Positions 49,719 through 58,322 of a stretch of DNA of 64,000 bases are shown in pieces. Position 1 is the stretch's first letter. Every line of letters begins with the position of its first letter. The position numbers and the translations under genes were made by a program. Origin of the DNA: Peribacillus frigoritolerans_B (GTDB lineage: Bacteria > Bacillota > Bacilli > Bacillales > DSM-1321); the NCBI RefSeq assembly GCF_044762665.1, contig NZ_JBIWES010000001.1:1-64000 (forward strand), in the 5' to 3' direction. Under the pieces are notes generated by a model, which was not told where the DNA came from, did no database searches, and saw nothing but the letters and a program-made list of their open reading frames with translations.

Positions 49719-49740
49719 ACTAGGTCACCTCACAACATTA

Positions 49741-50190
49741 TTAGAGCATGTCCAAGAATTTGCCGGAAATGATCTTTGCATCTTCCTCAGAACGGCAGAT
49801 AATTAAACAAGTATCGTCGCCGCCGATCGTCCCGAGTATTTCTTGCCAATTTAAATTATCAATCAATGCGCAGATTGCCTGGGCATTACCTGGTAGCATC
49901 TTCATAACCAGCAAATTGTTGGCTGAGTCAATGCGTACAAATGCATCGACAAGGATTCTCTTTAATTTTTGAAGTGGATTGAAACGTTGGTCGGCCGGCA
50001 GACTGTATTTATACCTTCCATCCGTTAAAGGAACTTTTACAAGGTGAAGCTCTTTAATATCCCTCGAAACGGTGGCTTGAGTTACATTGTATCCAGCTAA
50101 TTTCAATTCTTCAACTAACTCATCCTGGGTTTCGATATCATTATTCGTTATAATGTCCCTTATTTTTATATGTCGTTGTCCTTTATTCAT
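49741..50190 (-). CDS. ahrC: Arginine repressor/activator AhrC (ArgR)
   Basis: A 149-aa hexameric regulator, the length I recall for B. subtilis AhrC. The winged-helix DNA-binding domain (1-70) includes TQDELVEELKLAGYNVTQATVSRDIKEL. The C-terminal oligomerisation/arginine-binding domain includes MKMLPGNAQAICALIDNLNW and GGDDTCLIICRS with the paired Asp that binds arginine. It represses arginine biosynthesis and activates catabolism. A possible target, the artP promoter, is in this window. The start at 50190 is used; a GTG four codons upstream lies over the SD. Confidence 0.95.
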   Translation of the reverse strand: MNKGQRHIKIRDIITNNDIETQDELVEELKLAGYNVTQATVSRDIKELHLVKVPLTDGRYKYSLPADQRFNPLQKLKRILVDAFVRIDSANNLLVMKMLPGNAQAICALIDNLNWQEILGTIGGDDTCLIICRSEEDAKIISGKFLDML

Positions 50191-50460
50191 AAGTAGAAGC
50201 ACCTCTTCTCAACTGTTGCTCATTTAATGGTAATGGTATCACTTTCATTTCTTACTAAAGCTTAGCTGTCCCAATTTGCTTCGGTATCATCAGTACGTGC
50301 AAATAGGCCGCTTTACTAAGTGGCTAATATTAATGTTATCGGATTTTTATGCAATTGTACAACTTTTTCTCTAAAATGAATACAAGTCTAATTTTTGCAC
50401 TTACCTATTTTATGTAGCCACCCATATATGATTCAAGTTCATGACGCACTATGTATAGTC

Positions 50461-50497
50461 AAAAAGCTCCTCTAGCCAACCGTTCAGCCAAAGGAGC
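50461..50497 (-). terminator. Terminator of the dxs-tlyA unit
   Basis: GCTCCT (50466-50471) and AGGAGC (50492-50497) pair, with inner pairing GGCT/AGCC; TTTTT follows on the minus strand. The stretch 50191-50460 otherwise holds only the presumed ahrC promoter region. Confidence 0.8.
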
Positions 50498-50513
50498 CCA
50501 TACAAAGTTCTAG

Positions 50514-51341
50514 CTATTCTTTTTTAAATTGGGCATGGGCCTCTCCAACGATGTCATCAACCGTTTTCGAAAGCAACATCGCTCCATCTTCCTTCGACCC
50601 TTGCCAGTGTAAATGAAGTAAGAATTCAATATTTCCATCACCACCGGTAATCGGTGAAAAGGAGGCATCCTTAATATCATAGCCTTCCTTTAAAGAAAAA
50701 GAAATGATCTTATCCAACACTTGTTTATGGATTTTTGGATCACGAACAATCCCCTTTTTACCCACTTGATCCTTCCCAGCTTCGAATTGCGGTTTAACCA
50801 AGGCAACGACATCACTATTCGGGACGAGCAAGGTCTTTAGCACCGGTAAAATTAACGTAAGCGAGATGAAAGAAACATCAATGCTTGCAAAGTTTGGCAT
50901 CTCCCCATCGAGATCGGCGGGTGTAACATAACGGAAATTGGTCCGTTCCATTACTTTTACCCGCTCATCCTGCCTAAGCTTCCAGGCAAGTTGATTATAG
51001 CCGACATCAAGCGCATAAGACATTATGGCGCCATTTTGCAAAGCACAATCCGTAAACCCGCCAGTTGATGATCCTATATCAAGCAGTATTTTTCCATTCA
51101 CCTGTAAATCGAATTCCCTTAATGCCTTCTCAAGTTTAAGACCGCCTCTTGAAACGTAAGGCATGACTTTTCCTTTGATCGTAAATTCGAGATCGACCGG
51201 CACTTTTTCCCCCGGTTTTTCGTACCTCTCTTCATTTGCGTAGACAAGGCCTGCCATAACCATACGCTTTGCTTTTTCACGTGTATCGGCCAAGCCTTGT
51301 TCTACAAGCAATACATCCACTCTTTCTTTCATCACTTTCAT
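50514..51341 (-). CDS. tlyA: TlyA-family rRNA 2'-O-methyltransferase (YqxC)
   Basis: A 275-aa protein: an N-terminal S4 RNA-binding domain (ERVDVLLVEQGLADTREKAKRMVMAGLVY, 5-65) and an FtsJ-like methyltransferase domain with the SAM motif LLDIGSSTGGFTDCALQNGA (about 85-104) and DVSFISL. TlyA enzymes methylate ribose in 16S/23S rRNA; haemolysin annotations are historical. It follows dxs by 4 nt and so is expressed with isoprenoid synthesis, as in other bacilli. Confidence 0.9.
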   Translation of the reverse strand: MKVMKERVDVLLVEQGLADTREKAKRMVMAGLVYANEERYEKPGEKVPVDLEFTIKGKVMPYVSRGGLKLEKALREFDLQVNGKILLDIGSSTGGFTDCALQNGAIMSYALDVGYNQLAWKLRQDERVKVMERTNFRYVTPADLDGEMPNFASIDVSFISLTLILPVLKTLLVPNSDVVALVKPQFEAGKDQVGKKGIVRDPKIHKQVLDKIISFSLKEGYDIKDASFSPITGGDGNIEFLLHLHWQGSKEDGAMLLSKTVDDIVGEAHAQFKKE

Positions 51342-51345
51342 ATTT

Positions 51346-53238
51346 TCAGGCCCTTTTTTCTTTTTTGGGTGTTATCATTTTAATCTTTTTGATGGCTGTC
51401 TCAGTCGTCAAACCGATTTCTTCAAGAAGTTCATCGACACTTCCATGTTCAATGAAATAATCAGGTATCCCCATTCGATCTATAATTGCCCCATAAAATC
51501 CTTGATCATGAGCATATTCAAGAACAGAACTACCAAAACCACCTTGAAGAACCGCTTCTTCTATTGTCAAGATAGGCATTTTTTCACCTAGGAGACTGCT
51601 TAGCATGTTCTCATCCAAAGGCTTAATGAACCGGGCATTGATCACCTTAACTGAATAATCCTCTTTCTCGAGCAGTTCTGCCGCTTCAAGAGCCATGGGA
51701 ATCGTTGTACCGAACGTTAAGATGGCAGCATCCGTTCCTTCTTTAAGAACTTCCCACGAACCGATTGGAATCTGCTGTAATTCAGCATCCATCTCAACTC
51801 CCCAACCATTTCCACGAGGGAAACGCATGGCAATCGGACCATCATTATAGTTTAAGGCCGTATTGACCATATGCTGACCTTCGTTTTCATCTTTCGGCAT
51901 CATCAACACCATATTCGGTACGTGGCGTAGGAAAGCAATGTCGAAAACGCCTTGATGCGTTTCACCATCGGAACCAACCAATCCGGCACGATCGATCCCT
52001 ATGAATACGTTCAAATTCTGCCGGCAAATATCATGCACCACCTGGTCATAAGCTCTTTGCAGGAAGGTTGAATATATGGCCAGGAAAGGTTTCATTTTTT
52101 GTGTTGCCAATCCGGCTGCAAAAGTTGCAGCATGCTGCTCGGCAATCCCTACATCATAGAAACGCTCTGGGAACTCTTGAGAGAAGCCCACCAATTTCGA
52201 ACCTACTGGCATTGCAGGTGTTATCGCGACAATCCGTTCATCGTCACGGGCAAGCCTGCTGACAGTATCGCTTACAAGAGCGCTCCAAGCAGGACCTTTA
52301 CTAGGGGATTTCACGAAATCGCCTGTCTCGATCTTGTATGGGCCTGTCCCATGCCAGTTCCCTGTTGTGTCCAACTCGGCAGGTGAATATCCCTTGCCTT
52401 TTTTCGTGATGACATGCAGCAGTACGGGTCCCTTCGTTTTCTTGGCATATCTTAAATTCTCGAGCAATTCTTCATAATTATGTCCATCTACTGGCCCAAG
52501 GTATGTGAAACCGAGTTCTTCGAAAAAGATTCCTGATACCAATAAGTACTTCATGCTATCCTTCAAGCGTTCAGCTGTAGCGGCCAGTTTACCACCGACT
52601 GCAGGAATTTTTTTCAAAAGCAGCTCCAATTCATCTTTTGCCCAGTTATATTTACCCGCTGTCCGCAATCTTCCCAATATCGTGTGTAAAGCACCTACAT
52701 TGGGGGCTATTGACATTTCATTATCATTGAGGATAACGATCATGTCCTTTTTTTCATCACCGATATGATTCAACGCTTCAAGCGCCATTCCCCCTGTTAG
52801 GGCACCGTCCCCGATTACAGGCAAAATAAAACTGCTTTCACCTTTGATATCACGGGCAGCCGCCATTCCCATTGCAGCTGAAAGGGAAGTCGAACTGTGA
52901 CCGGTTTCCCAAACATCATGGGGGCTTTCAATCATTTTAGGAAAACCGCAAAGACCTTTATATTTCTTTAAGGTGTCGAACTCTCCTGCTCTGCCAGTCA
53001 GGATTTTATGGACATAGGATTGATGTCCGACATCCCATAAAATTTTATCATTCGGACTGTCGAATTCTTTATGCAAGGCTATAGTCAACTCGACGACACC
53101 TAAATTGGGACCAATGTGCCCACCGGTCACCGATAATTTTTCCACAAGGAATTTACGTACTTCCACACTTAACTCGACGAGTTCTTCATTATTCATCTTC
53201 TTCAAAAAAGAAGGGTCTTTTATAGATAGAAGATCCAA
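51346..53238 (-). CDS. dxs: 1-deoxy-D-xylulose-5-phosphate synthase
   Basis: A 630-aa thiamine diphosphate enzyme that condenses pyruvate and glyceraldehyde 3-phosphate, the first step of the MEP isoprenoid pathway. It has GGHIGPNLGVVELTIALH, the ThDP motif GDGALTGGMALEALNHIG to NDNEMSIAPNVG, the C-domain DRAGLVGSDGETHQG, and the activating Glu in DVGIAEQHA. The start is probably TTG at 53238 (LDLLSIKDPSFL aligns with the B. subtilis N-terminus); ATGs at 53262 and 53292 have no SD. Confidence 0.94.
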   Translation of the reverse strand: MDLLSIKDPSFLKKMNNEELVELSVEVRKFLVEKLSVTGGHIGPNLGVVELTIALHKEFDSPNDKILWDVGHQSYVHKILTGRAGEFDTLKKYKGLCGFPKMIESPHDVWETGHSSTSLSAAMGMAAARDIKGESSFILPVIGDGALTGGMALEALNHIGDEKKDMIVILNDNEMSIAPNVGALHTILGRLRTAGKYNWAKDELELLLKKIPAVGGKLAATAERLKDSMKYLLVSGIFFEELGFTYLGPVDGHNYEELLENLRYAKKTKGPVLLHVITKKGKGYSPAELDTTGNWHGTGPYKIETGDFVKSPSKGPAWSALVSDTVSRLARDDERIVAITPAMPVGSKLVGFSQEFPERFYDVGIAEQHAATFAAGLATQKMKPFLAIYSTFLQRAYDQVVHDICRQNLNVFIGIDRAGLVGSDGETHQGVFDIAFLRHVPNMVLMMPKDENEGQHMVNTALNYNDGPIAMRFPRGNGWGVEMDAELQQIPIGSWEVLKEGTDAAILTFGTTIPMALEAAELLEKEDYSVKVINARFIKPLDENMLSSLLGEKMPILTIEEAVLQGGFGSSVLEYAHDQGFYGAIIDRMGIPDYFIEHGSVDELLEEIGLTTETAIKKIKMITPKKEKRA

Positions 53239-53338
53239 ACAGGACCACTCACTTTCTGTCATTTTCGGTTGTAGGCATAAACAAAGCCTCATACAAAGAG
53301 GGCTATGGAAGACTTGACCGAAAAATTGGTTTTAAGTT

Positions 53339-53376
53339 AAAAAATAGCCGCCAACACCCAGGTGATTTCGGCGGCT
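53339..53376 (-). terminator. Terminator of the operon ending in ispA
   Basis: AGCCGCC (53346-53352) pairs with GGCGGCT (53370-53376); ATTTTTTAA follows on the minus strand, between ispA and dxs. Confidence 0.75.
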
Positions 53377-53488
53377 TATTATACCTATTTTATCACGTAT
53401 CTCAATTAAAAAATTCATTTTGATTTTCACATATTTTTGCACAATGAGTATACCATAAAAACTCAATTGATAACAAATTTAGCCACAA

Positions 53489-54382
53489 TCAATGGTTACG
53501 GTTCGCTATTAAATCAGTTAGTTCATTCAACAAACCCGTTTGTAAGGCTGTTTTTCCCAAAGCTGCATGGGCAAGTTCTATATGATGTTCCAACTTTTGC
53601 TTTGCCCCTTGAAGGGTAAGTAAAGAAGGATATGTACTTTTATGATTCCCCACATCACTGCCAACCGGCTTGCCGATCAACTCGACTGACCCTTCAATAT
53701 CCAGAATATCATCGCGAATTTGAAAAGCAAGCCCCAGGTGGTATGCAAAGTCACGCAAATGCAGTTGCTGTTCTTCACTCGCCCCTGCTAATATAGCACC
53801 GGAAAGGATGCTTGCAGTCAATAACTTCCCTGTTTTATGTTCATGTATATACTCCAATTCCTGAAGGGTCAGCTGTTTATTTTCACCTTCCATATCGGCA
53901 ACTTGACCTCCAACCATTCCTTCGGCTCCGGCAGACTTCGCAATTTCACTTACAAGGTTCAGCTTCATGTCAGCCGTCACCTCGGGATCGATCATTTCCG
54001 TCACCAATTGAAAGCTATATGTAAGAAGCGCATCACCTGCCAGTATTGCCACCGCTTCACCGAACACTTTATGGTTCGTCGGTTTTCCACGGCGGAGATC
54101 ATCATCATCCATTGCCGGAAGATCATCATGAATCAAAGAATATGTATGAATCATTTCAATGGCTGCCGCTGCAGGAATCCCCATCCTTAAGCTTTTTCCA
54201 AAGGCCTCCAGAACCGCAAAGACCAATAATGGGCGAATCCGTTTACCACCTGCCTGCAGAGAATAGATCATGGCTTCTTTGACAACTGCCGGGGCTTTAA
54301 GTTTATTGACATATTCCACGATTTCCCGTTCTATAATTGCCTTATATTCTTTAGAAAACATTTCAAAGGACGCCGTACCCAT
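53489..54382 (-). CDS. ispA: Farnesyl diphosphate synthase
   Basis: A 297-aa polyprenyl synthase that adds two isopentenyl units to make C15 farnesyl diphosphate. The first Asp-rich motif is IHDDLPAMDDDDLRRGK (about 85-100), with the short insert typical of bacterial type II FPPS, and the second is FQIRDDILD. The basic QAGGKRIRP block binds isopentenyl diphosphate. The start at 54382 (MGTASFEMF) has AGGAGG 9 nt upstream; it lies 1 nt past the xseB stop. Its product is the substrate of the YisP-like enzyme encoded near 14 kb. Confidence 0.94.
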   Translation of the reverse strand: MGTASFEMFSKEYKAIIEREIVEYVNKLKAPAVVKEAMIYSLQAGGKRIRPLLVFAVLEAFGKSLRMGIPAAAAIEMIHTYSLIHDDLPAMDDDDLRRGKPTNHKVFGEAVAILAGDALLTYSFQLVTEMIDPEVTADMKLNLVSEIAKSAGAEGMVGGQVADMEGENKQLTLQELEYIHEHKTGKLLTASILSGAILAGASEEQQLHLRDFAYHLGLAFQIRDDILDIEGSVELIGKPVGSDVGNHKSTYPSLLTLQGAKQKLEHHIELAHAALGKTALQTGLLNELTDLIANRNH

Positions 54383-54383
54383 G

Positions 54384-54617
54384 TCATTCTTCCTCCTGTA
54401 CAGCGAAGTTTTCAAGTTCCCCATCTTCGCGTAAAATTTGAGTCAACTGATCTTCAACTGCCTTAAGCTTTGAATGGCAAAGCCTAGATAAATCCATTCC
54501 TTGTTTATATATGGAGATGGCTTCTTCCAAGGGCACATCGCCTTCTTCCAACTGCTCTACAATTTTTTCGAGATTCTCCATCGCTTCTTCAAATGTAGCT
54601 TCCTGTTTTTTTGTCAT
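54384..54617 (-). CDS. xseB: Exodeoxyribonuclease VII small subunit
   Basis: A 77-aa helical protein with the family pattern TFEEAMENLEKIVEQLEEGDVPLEEAISIYKQGMDLSRLCHSKL. Several copies bind one XseA to form exonuclease VII, which trims single-stranded DNA from either end. It overlaps the xseA stop by 4 nt (ATGA), so its translation is coupled. Confidence 0.94.
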   Translation of the reverse strand: MTKKQEATFEEAMENLEKIVEQLEEGDVPLEEAISIYKQGMDLSRLCHSKLKAVEDQLTQILREDGELENFAVQEEE

Positions 54618-55966
54618 GATTCAATCCGCTCCTTTATTTCTTTAATTTCACATTCAAGAGTTCCATCTTTTATCGAAACCGCTATCTTATCCCCTTTTGA
54701 TACTTGCTGTGTACTTTTCACTAATGTCTCATCCTCAGCAAAAACCAATCCATAGCCCCTTTCCATGATTTTTAGTGGACTGAGGGCAGATAAAGTGGCT
54801 GTAATATGGACGAACTGCTGTGATTTTTGCCGATAGATGGCTTCCATGGCCCTCCGTAAAACCTTTGCATGCTGCTGCAATTCATCTTTCGCATTTTTTA
54901 CCGCTTGTTCAGGATGCTGCTTTTTCAGGATATCGGTCAGCTGATTCAGCTCATCTCTCTTTTTCATGAAATATCGCGTGCTGGTCCTCCCTAGCCTGTC
55001 CATCGTCTTGTCTAGCTGTTCCAGCTTCTGTTCATACATTTTATGTGGGTAACGGAAGGCATAAGACCTCTCCATCCTGGTCAAGCGGGTTCGTTCAAAA
55101 TTCACCGATTCTTGAATGGAGCGGGTCAATCGATTCTTGCGGTTCATCAGGCGTTCGAGTATTTCATTCAAATGAGGAACCGCTAACTCTGCTGCACCAG
55201 TCGGTGTAGGAGCACGCATATCGGCGACAAAATCAGCAATCGTAAAGTCGGTTTCGTGACCGACCGCAGAAATTACCGGTATATCGGAATCATAAATGGA
55301 TTCAGCCACTATCTCCTCATTAAAGGCCCATAGTTCCTCGATCGACCCACCGCCCCTTCCGACAATGAGAACATCGCTTTCCGCCCTTGCGTTGGCCATG
55401 GAAATTGCCTTCGCAATCGATTTAGCGGCATTATTCCCTTGTACAAGTGCTGGATAAACGATGACCCTGGCGATTGGATATCTCCGCTTGATCGTTGTCA
55501 GGATATCTCTTAATGCAGCTCCGGTCGGCGAAGTTATGACTCCTACAGACTTTGGGTACTGCGGGATCGCCTTCTTGTGATCGGCCAAAAACAAACCTGC
55601 CGCCTCCAGCTTTTTCTTCAGCTGTTCATAAGCAAGATATAAATCCCCTACACCATCAGGGGCCATGCTTTTCACATAAAGCTGATACTGTCCTCCCGCT
55701 TCGTATAATGATATATCGCCCTTAACAAGTACCTTCATGCCATTTTCAGGCAGGAATTTCATCCCTTTATTATTGGCGGCAAACATAACGGAGAGAAGTC
55801 GTGCCTTCTCATCCTTTAAAGTAAAATACATATGTCCGCTTGTATGTTGTTTAAAATTTGAAATTTCACCTTTTATGTATACATTTTGCAAATGGGGGTC
55901 GGCATCGAACTTCCTTTTGATGTACTTCGTTAAAGCCGACACACTCAAATATTGTTGGTTGCTCAT
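54614..55966 (-). CDS. xseA: Exodeoxyribonuclease VII large subunit
   Basis: A 450-aa catalytic subunit. An N-terminal OB fold binds DNA (VYIKGEISNFKQHTSGHMYFTLKDEKARL). The catalytic domain has VGVITSPTGAALRDIL, LIVGRGGGSIEELWAFNEE and SAVGHETDFTIADFVADMRAPTPTGAAE, followed by a long coiled coil. It works in mismatch and crosslink repair. It lies after a terminator that follows folD, so it probably has its own promoter. Confidence 0.95.
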   Translation of the reverse strand: MSNQQYLSVSALTKYIKRKFDADPHLQNVYIKGEISNFKQHTSGHMYFTLKDEKARLLSVMFAANNKGMKFLPENGMKVLVKGDISLYEAGGQYQLYVKSMAPDGVGDLYLAYEQLKKKLEAAGLFLADHKKAIPQYPKSVGVITSPTGAALRDILTTIKRRYPIARVIVYPALVQGNNAAKSIAKAISMANARAESDVLIVGRGGGSIEELWAFNEEIVAESIYDSDIPVISAVGHETDFTIADFVADMRAPTPTGAAELAVPHLNEILERLMNRKNRLTRSIQESVNFERTRLTRMERSYAFRYPHKMYEQKLEQLDKTMDRLGRTSTRYFMKKRDELNQLTDILKKQHPEQAVKNAKDELQQHAKVLRRAMEAIYRQKSQQFVHITATLSALSPLKIMERGYGLVFAEDETLVKSTQQVSKGDKIAVSIKDGTLECEIKEIKERIES

Positions 55967-56037
55967 ATAATGTCTCCTTCCGATGGAAATCGGATATAAA
56001 GAAAACTCACCTATAGATTATAAGTAATCCATGAATG

Positions 56038-56081
56038 AAAAAAAAGCGGTCTCCCGTTATTATAAAACAAGAGGTCCGCTT
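56038..56081 (-). terminator. Terminator of folD
   Basis: AAGCGG (56044-56049) pairs with CCGCTT (56076-56081), plus inner CTC/GAG pairing; TTTTTTTT follows on the minus strand. Confidence 0.75.
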
Positions 56082-56105
56082 CTTTAAAATAATTTAACGT
56101 TTTTT

Positions 56106-56981
56106 TCAGCTTTTTAATGCTTGCTTGTTCTGTTCAAGTGCTTTTTGAGCAGATTTGACCGTATTCTTCATAAGCATCGTAATTGTCATGGGACCAACGC
56201 CTTTAGGAACTGGTGTAATGTATGAAGCCTTATTTTTCACTTCATCAAACGCCACATCACCGCAAAGCTTCCCTTCATCATTCCTGTTCATTCCGACGTC
56301 AATGACGATAGCGCCTTCTTTAATATGGTCACTCGTGATCGTGTCCCTCTTTCCGACCGCTGCCACAACGACATCGGCTTGCTTAGTATAATAGGCAAGA
56401 TCCTTTGTCCGTGAATGACAGTATGTAACGGTTGCATTTGCATTTAAGAACAATTGTCCGGCTGGTTTTCCGACGATATTACTTCTCCCTACGATGACAA
56501 CATGCTTACCTTCAAGGTCATAGTCGATATACTCAAGCATCACCATGACGCCGTATGGAGTACAAGGTAAAAATGCATCCTGTCCCGTCATCATCCGCCC
56601 AATATTAATCGGGTGGAATCCATCTACATCCTTTTCTGGGGAAATCGCTTCAATGATCGCCTTTTCCTGAATATGTCCAGGCAATGGCAGCTGTACCAAT
56701 ATACCATGAATGCTGTCATCCTCGTTTAATTCAGCAATGCTCTGAATTAATTCCTCCTGAGAAAGTTCCGCAGGCTTTTTAATTAATACGGAATGCATCC
56801 CCAAGTCCTCACAGGCCTTTTGCTTATGGCGCACATAAGTTTGCGATGCTTGATTGTCACCCACCAGGATTACGGCTAAACCTGGAACGATATTTTTTTC
56901 ACGTAACTGTTGAACTTCCTTACTGATTTCCTGCCTAACTGACTCTGCAATTTCTTTACCATTAATGAGTTGAGCTGACAT
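56106..56981 (-). CDS. folD: Methylenetetrahydrofolate dehydrogenase/cyclohydrolase FolD
   Basis: A 291-aa bifunctional enzyme that turns 5,10-methylene-THF into 10-formyl-THF, supplying one-carbon units for purines and fMet. It has the signature TYVRHKQKACEDLGM with catalytic Lys, QLPLPGHI, DVDGFHP, the NADP site VVIGRSNIVGKPAGQLFLN and TPVPKGVGPMT. SD GGAGGAATAAACAC precedes the ATG. The nusB gene ends 69 bp upstream. Confidence 0.96.
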   Translation of the reverse strand: MSAQLINGKEIAESVRQEISKEVQQLREKNIVPGLAVILVGDNQASQTYVRHKQKACEDLGMHSVLIKKPAELSQEELIQSIAELNEDDSIHGILVQLPLPGHIQEKAIIEAISPEKDVDGFHPINIGRMMTGQDAFLPCTPYGVMVMLEYIDYDLEGKHVVIVGRSNIVGKPAGQLFLNANATVTYCHSRTKDLAYYTKQADVVVAAVGKRDTITSDHIKEGAIVIDVGMNRNDEGKLCGDVAFDEVKNKASYITPVPKGVGPMTITMLMKNTVKSAQKALEQNKQALKS

Positions 56982-57050
56982 GTGTTTATTCCTCCCAAGT
57001 TAATTTTGCTAAAGAAATTACTGAGAGAATCCTTGTTCAAGGCTGCAGCT

Positions 57051-57443
57051 TTAGCTGCCGCTTTTCACCTTTATTTTGGATAAAACGGCATTTACAAAGC
57101 TGCTCGATTGATCATCACCGAATTTCTTAGCAATTTCAATAGCTTCATTCATTGCAACACTTACAGGAACACCTTCACTGTGAACCATTTCATACACCGC
57201 GATCCGCAGTAAATTCCGATCAATGTTCGCCAGTCTTTCCAACGTCCAATTCTCTAAATTGTCCCTGATCATCCCATCGATTTGTTCACGATTTTCCGTT
57301 ATCCCCATTACTAATTTTTTGAAATATTCATCAGTAGGAGCACCATCCAGTACGCTTTCCATTGCTTCTTCTGCATTCGAGTTGGCAATATCTATCTGAT
57401 ATAGTGCTTGAAGGGATTTTTCACGGGCTTCTCTTCTTTTCAT
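57051..57443 (-). CDS. nusB: Transcription antitermination factor NusB
   Basis: A 130-aa all-helical protein (MKRREAREKSLQALYQIDIAN, EQIDGMIRDNLENWTLERLANIDRNLLRIAVYEM, VNEAIEIAKKFGDD-like SVAMNEAIEIAKKFGDDQSSSFVNAVL). It binds BoxA RNA with NusE/S10 for rRNA antitermination. Length matches the family. AAAGGAG lies upstream. An intergenic stretch of about 440 bp separates it from the Asp23 gene, which in B. subtilis is adjacent. Confidence 0.95.
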   Translation of the reverse strand: MKRREAREKSLQALYQIDIANSNAEEAMESVLDGAPTDEYFKKLVMGITENREQIDGMIRDNLENWTLERLANIDRNLLRIAVYEMVHSEGVPVSVAMNEAIEIAKKFGDDQSSSFVNAVLSKIKVKSGS

Positions 57444-57617
57444 AATCTTACTCCTTTAACATCTACTATTATATATGAAAATGCTAGAACAAACGAACAT
57501 TAAATAACATTTTTTCAAAAATATTAAGATTCTCGCTATATTACTTAAAAAACAAGCTGAATCCCACTAAATTAGAGGCCAAAAGGTTCAAGATAACAAC
57601 TCAAGATTACTTTCCAA

Positions 57618-57686
57618 TTAAACGGCCAACACAGTCCCATACTTTTTGAAAGTGTCAAAAAGCTCTTGCCTAGCTTTCATGCTCAT
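57618..57686 (-). pseudogene. Possible 5' fragment of a sugar ABC permease gene
   Basis: A 22-codon reading frame, MSMKARQELFDTFKKYGTVL and then AV, begins after a good SD (AAAGGTGA) and stops abruptly. The pattern (polar start, then FxxYGTxLAV) resembles the N-terminus of RbsC-type sugar permeases just before the first membrane helix. No continuation is found in other frames. It could equally be a chance short ORF. It lies in the 57444-57880 interval, which otherwise contains only AT-rich sequence and the Asp23 terminator. Confidence 0.25.
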
Positions 57687-57827
57687 ATTTCACCTTTTAC
57701 ACTCTAACAGAAATCACCCTTGAATTAAAGGGAAAATTCCAGACACCGCCTTATTATGTACATTTAAATTTAATATTATAAGCAGGCTCCAAAAACGGGA
57801 TATCATGGAGTTTGCATTCAAAAAAAC

Positions 57828-57854
57828 AAAAACCCGGCTTTTTGCCGGGTTTTT
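57828..57854 (-). terminator. Terminator of the acc-asp23 unit
   Basis: AAAAACCCGGC (57828-57838) pairs with GCCGGGTTTTT (57844-57854), giving T runs on both strands, 26 bp after the Asp23-gene stop. Confidence 0.88.
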
Positions 57855-57880
57855 GCAGATGTGAATCAAATGAAGCCCAC

Positions 57881-58294
57881 TTACACTTCTTGTTCGTAAT
57901 CCGCTTCTTGTTTAGCGTTTTCAAACGCAATGCCCACTACATGGATGTTCACTTCGCCAGCGTCGATAGCGGTCATATTCAACAAAGCTTCACGAATGTT
58001 ATCTTGCACTTCCTGAGCAACTTTCGGAATTGAAACACCAAACTTCATGACACAATAAAGCTCGACTTTGATGGATTCTCCCGTTAAGTCCACTTTAACA
58101 CCTTTACCGTGGTTCTTTTTACCAAGCTTTTCAACAACACCCGTAGCGAAATTCCCGCGCATATGTGCAACACCTTCAACTTCCGATGCAGCGATACCCG
58201 CAATCACCTCTATCACCTCAGGCGCAATCTCCACTTTGCCCAGCCCACTATTATAATCATTCATTTCGAGTAATTGGCCTTCCATTTCACTCAT
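57881..58294 (-). CDS. yqhY: Asp23/DUF322 family protein YqhY
   Basis: A 137-aa protein of the Asp23/Gls24 family: GKVEIAPEVIEVIAGIAASEVEGVAHMRG near the start and VELYCVMKFGVSIPKVAQEVQDNIREALLNMT in the second half. It lies 28 bp downstream of accC. In B. subtilis, loss of YqhY is reported to perturb acetyl-CoA carboxylase activity, so the operon linkage is meaningful. It is soluble with no membrane segment; the biochemical role is not settled. Confidence 0.9.
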   Translation of the reverse strand: MSEMEGQLLEMNDYNSGLGKVEIAPEVIEVIAGIAASEVEGVAHMRGNFATGVVEKLGKKNHGKGVKVDLTGESIKVELYCVMKFGVSIPKVAQEVQDNIREALLNMTAIDAGEVNIHVVGIAFENAKQEADYEQEV

Positions 58295-58322
58295 TCAAAA
58301 GCACCTCCTGTCTTCCTTTACA

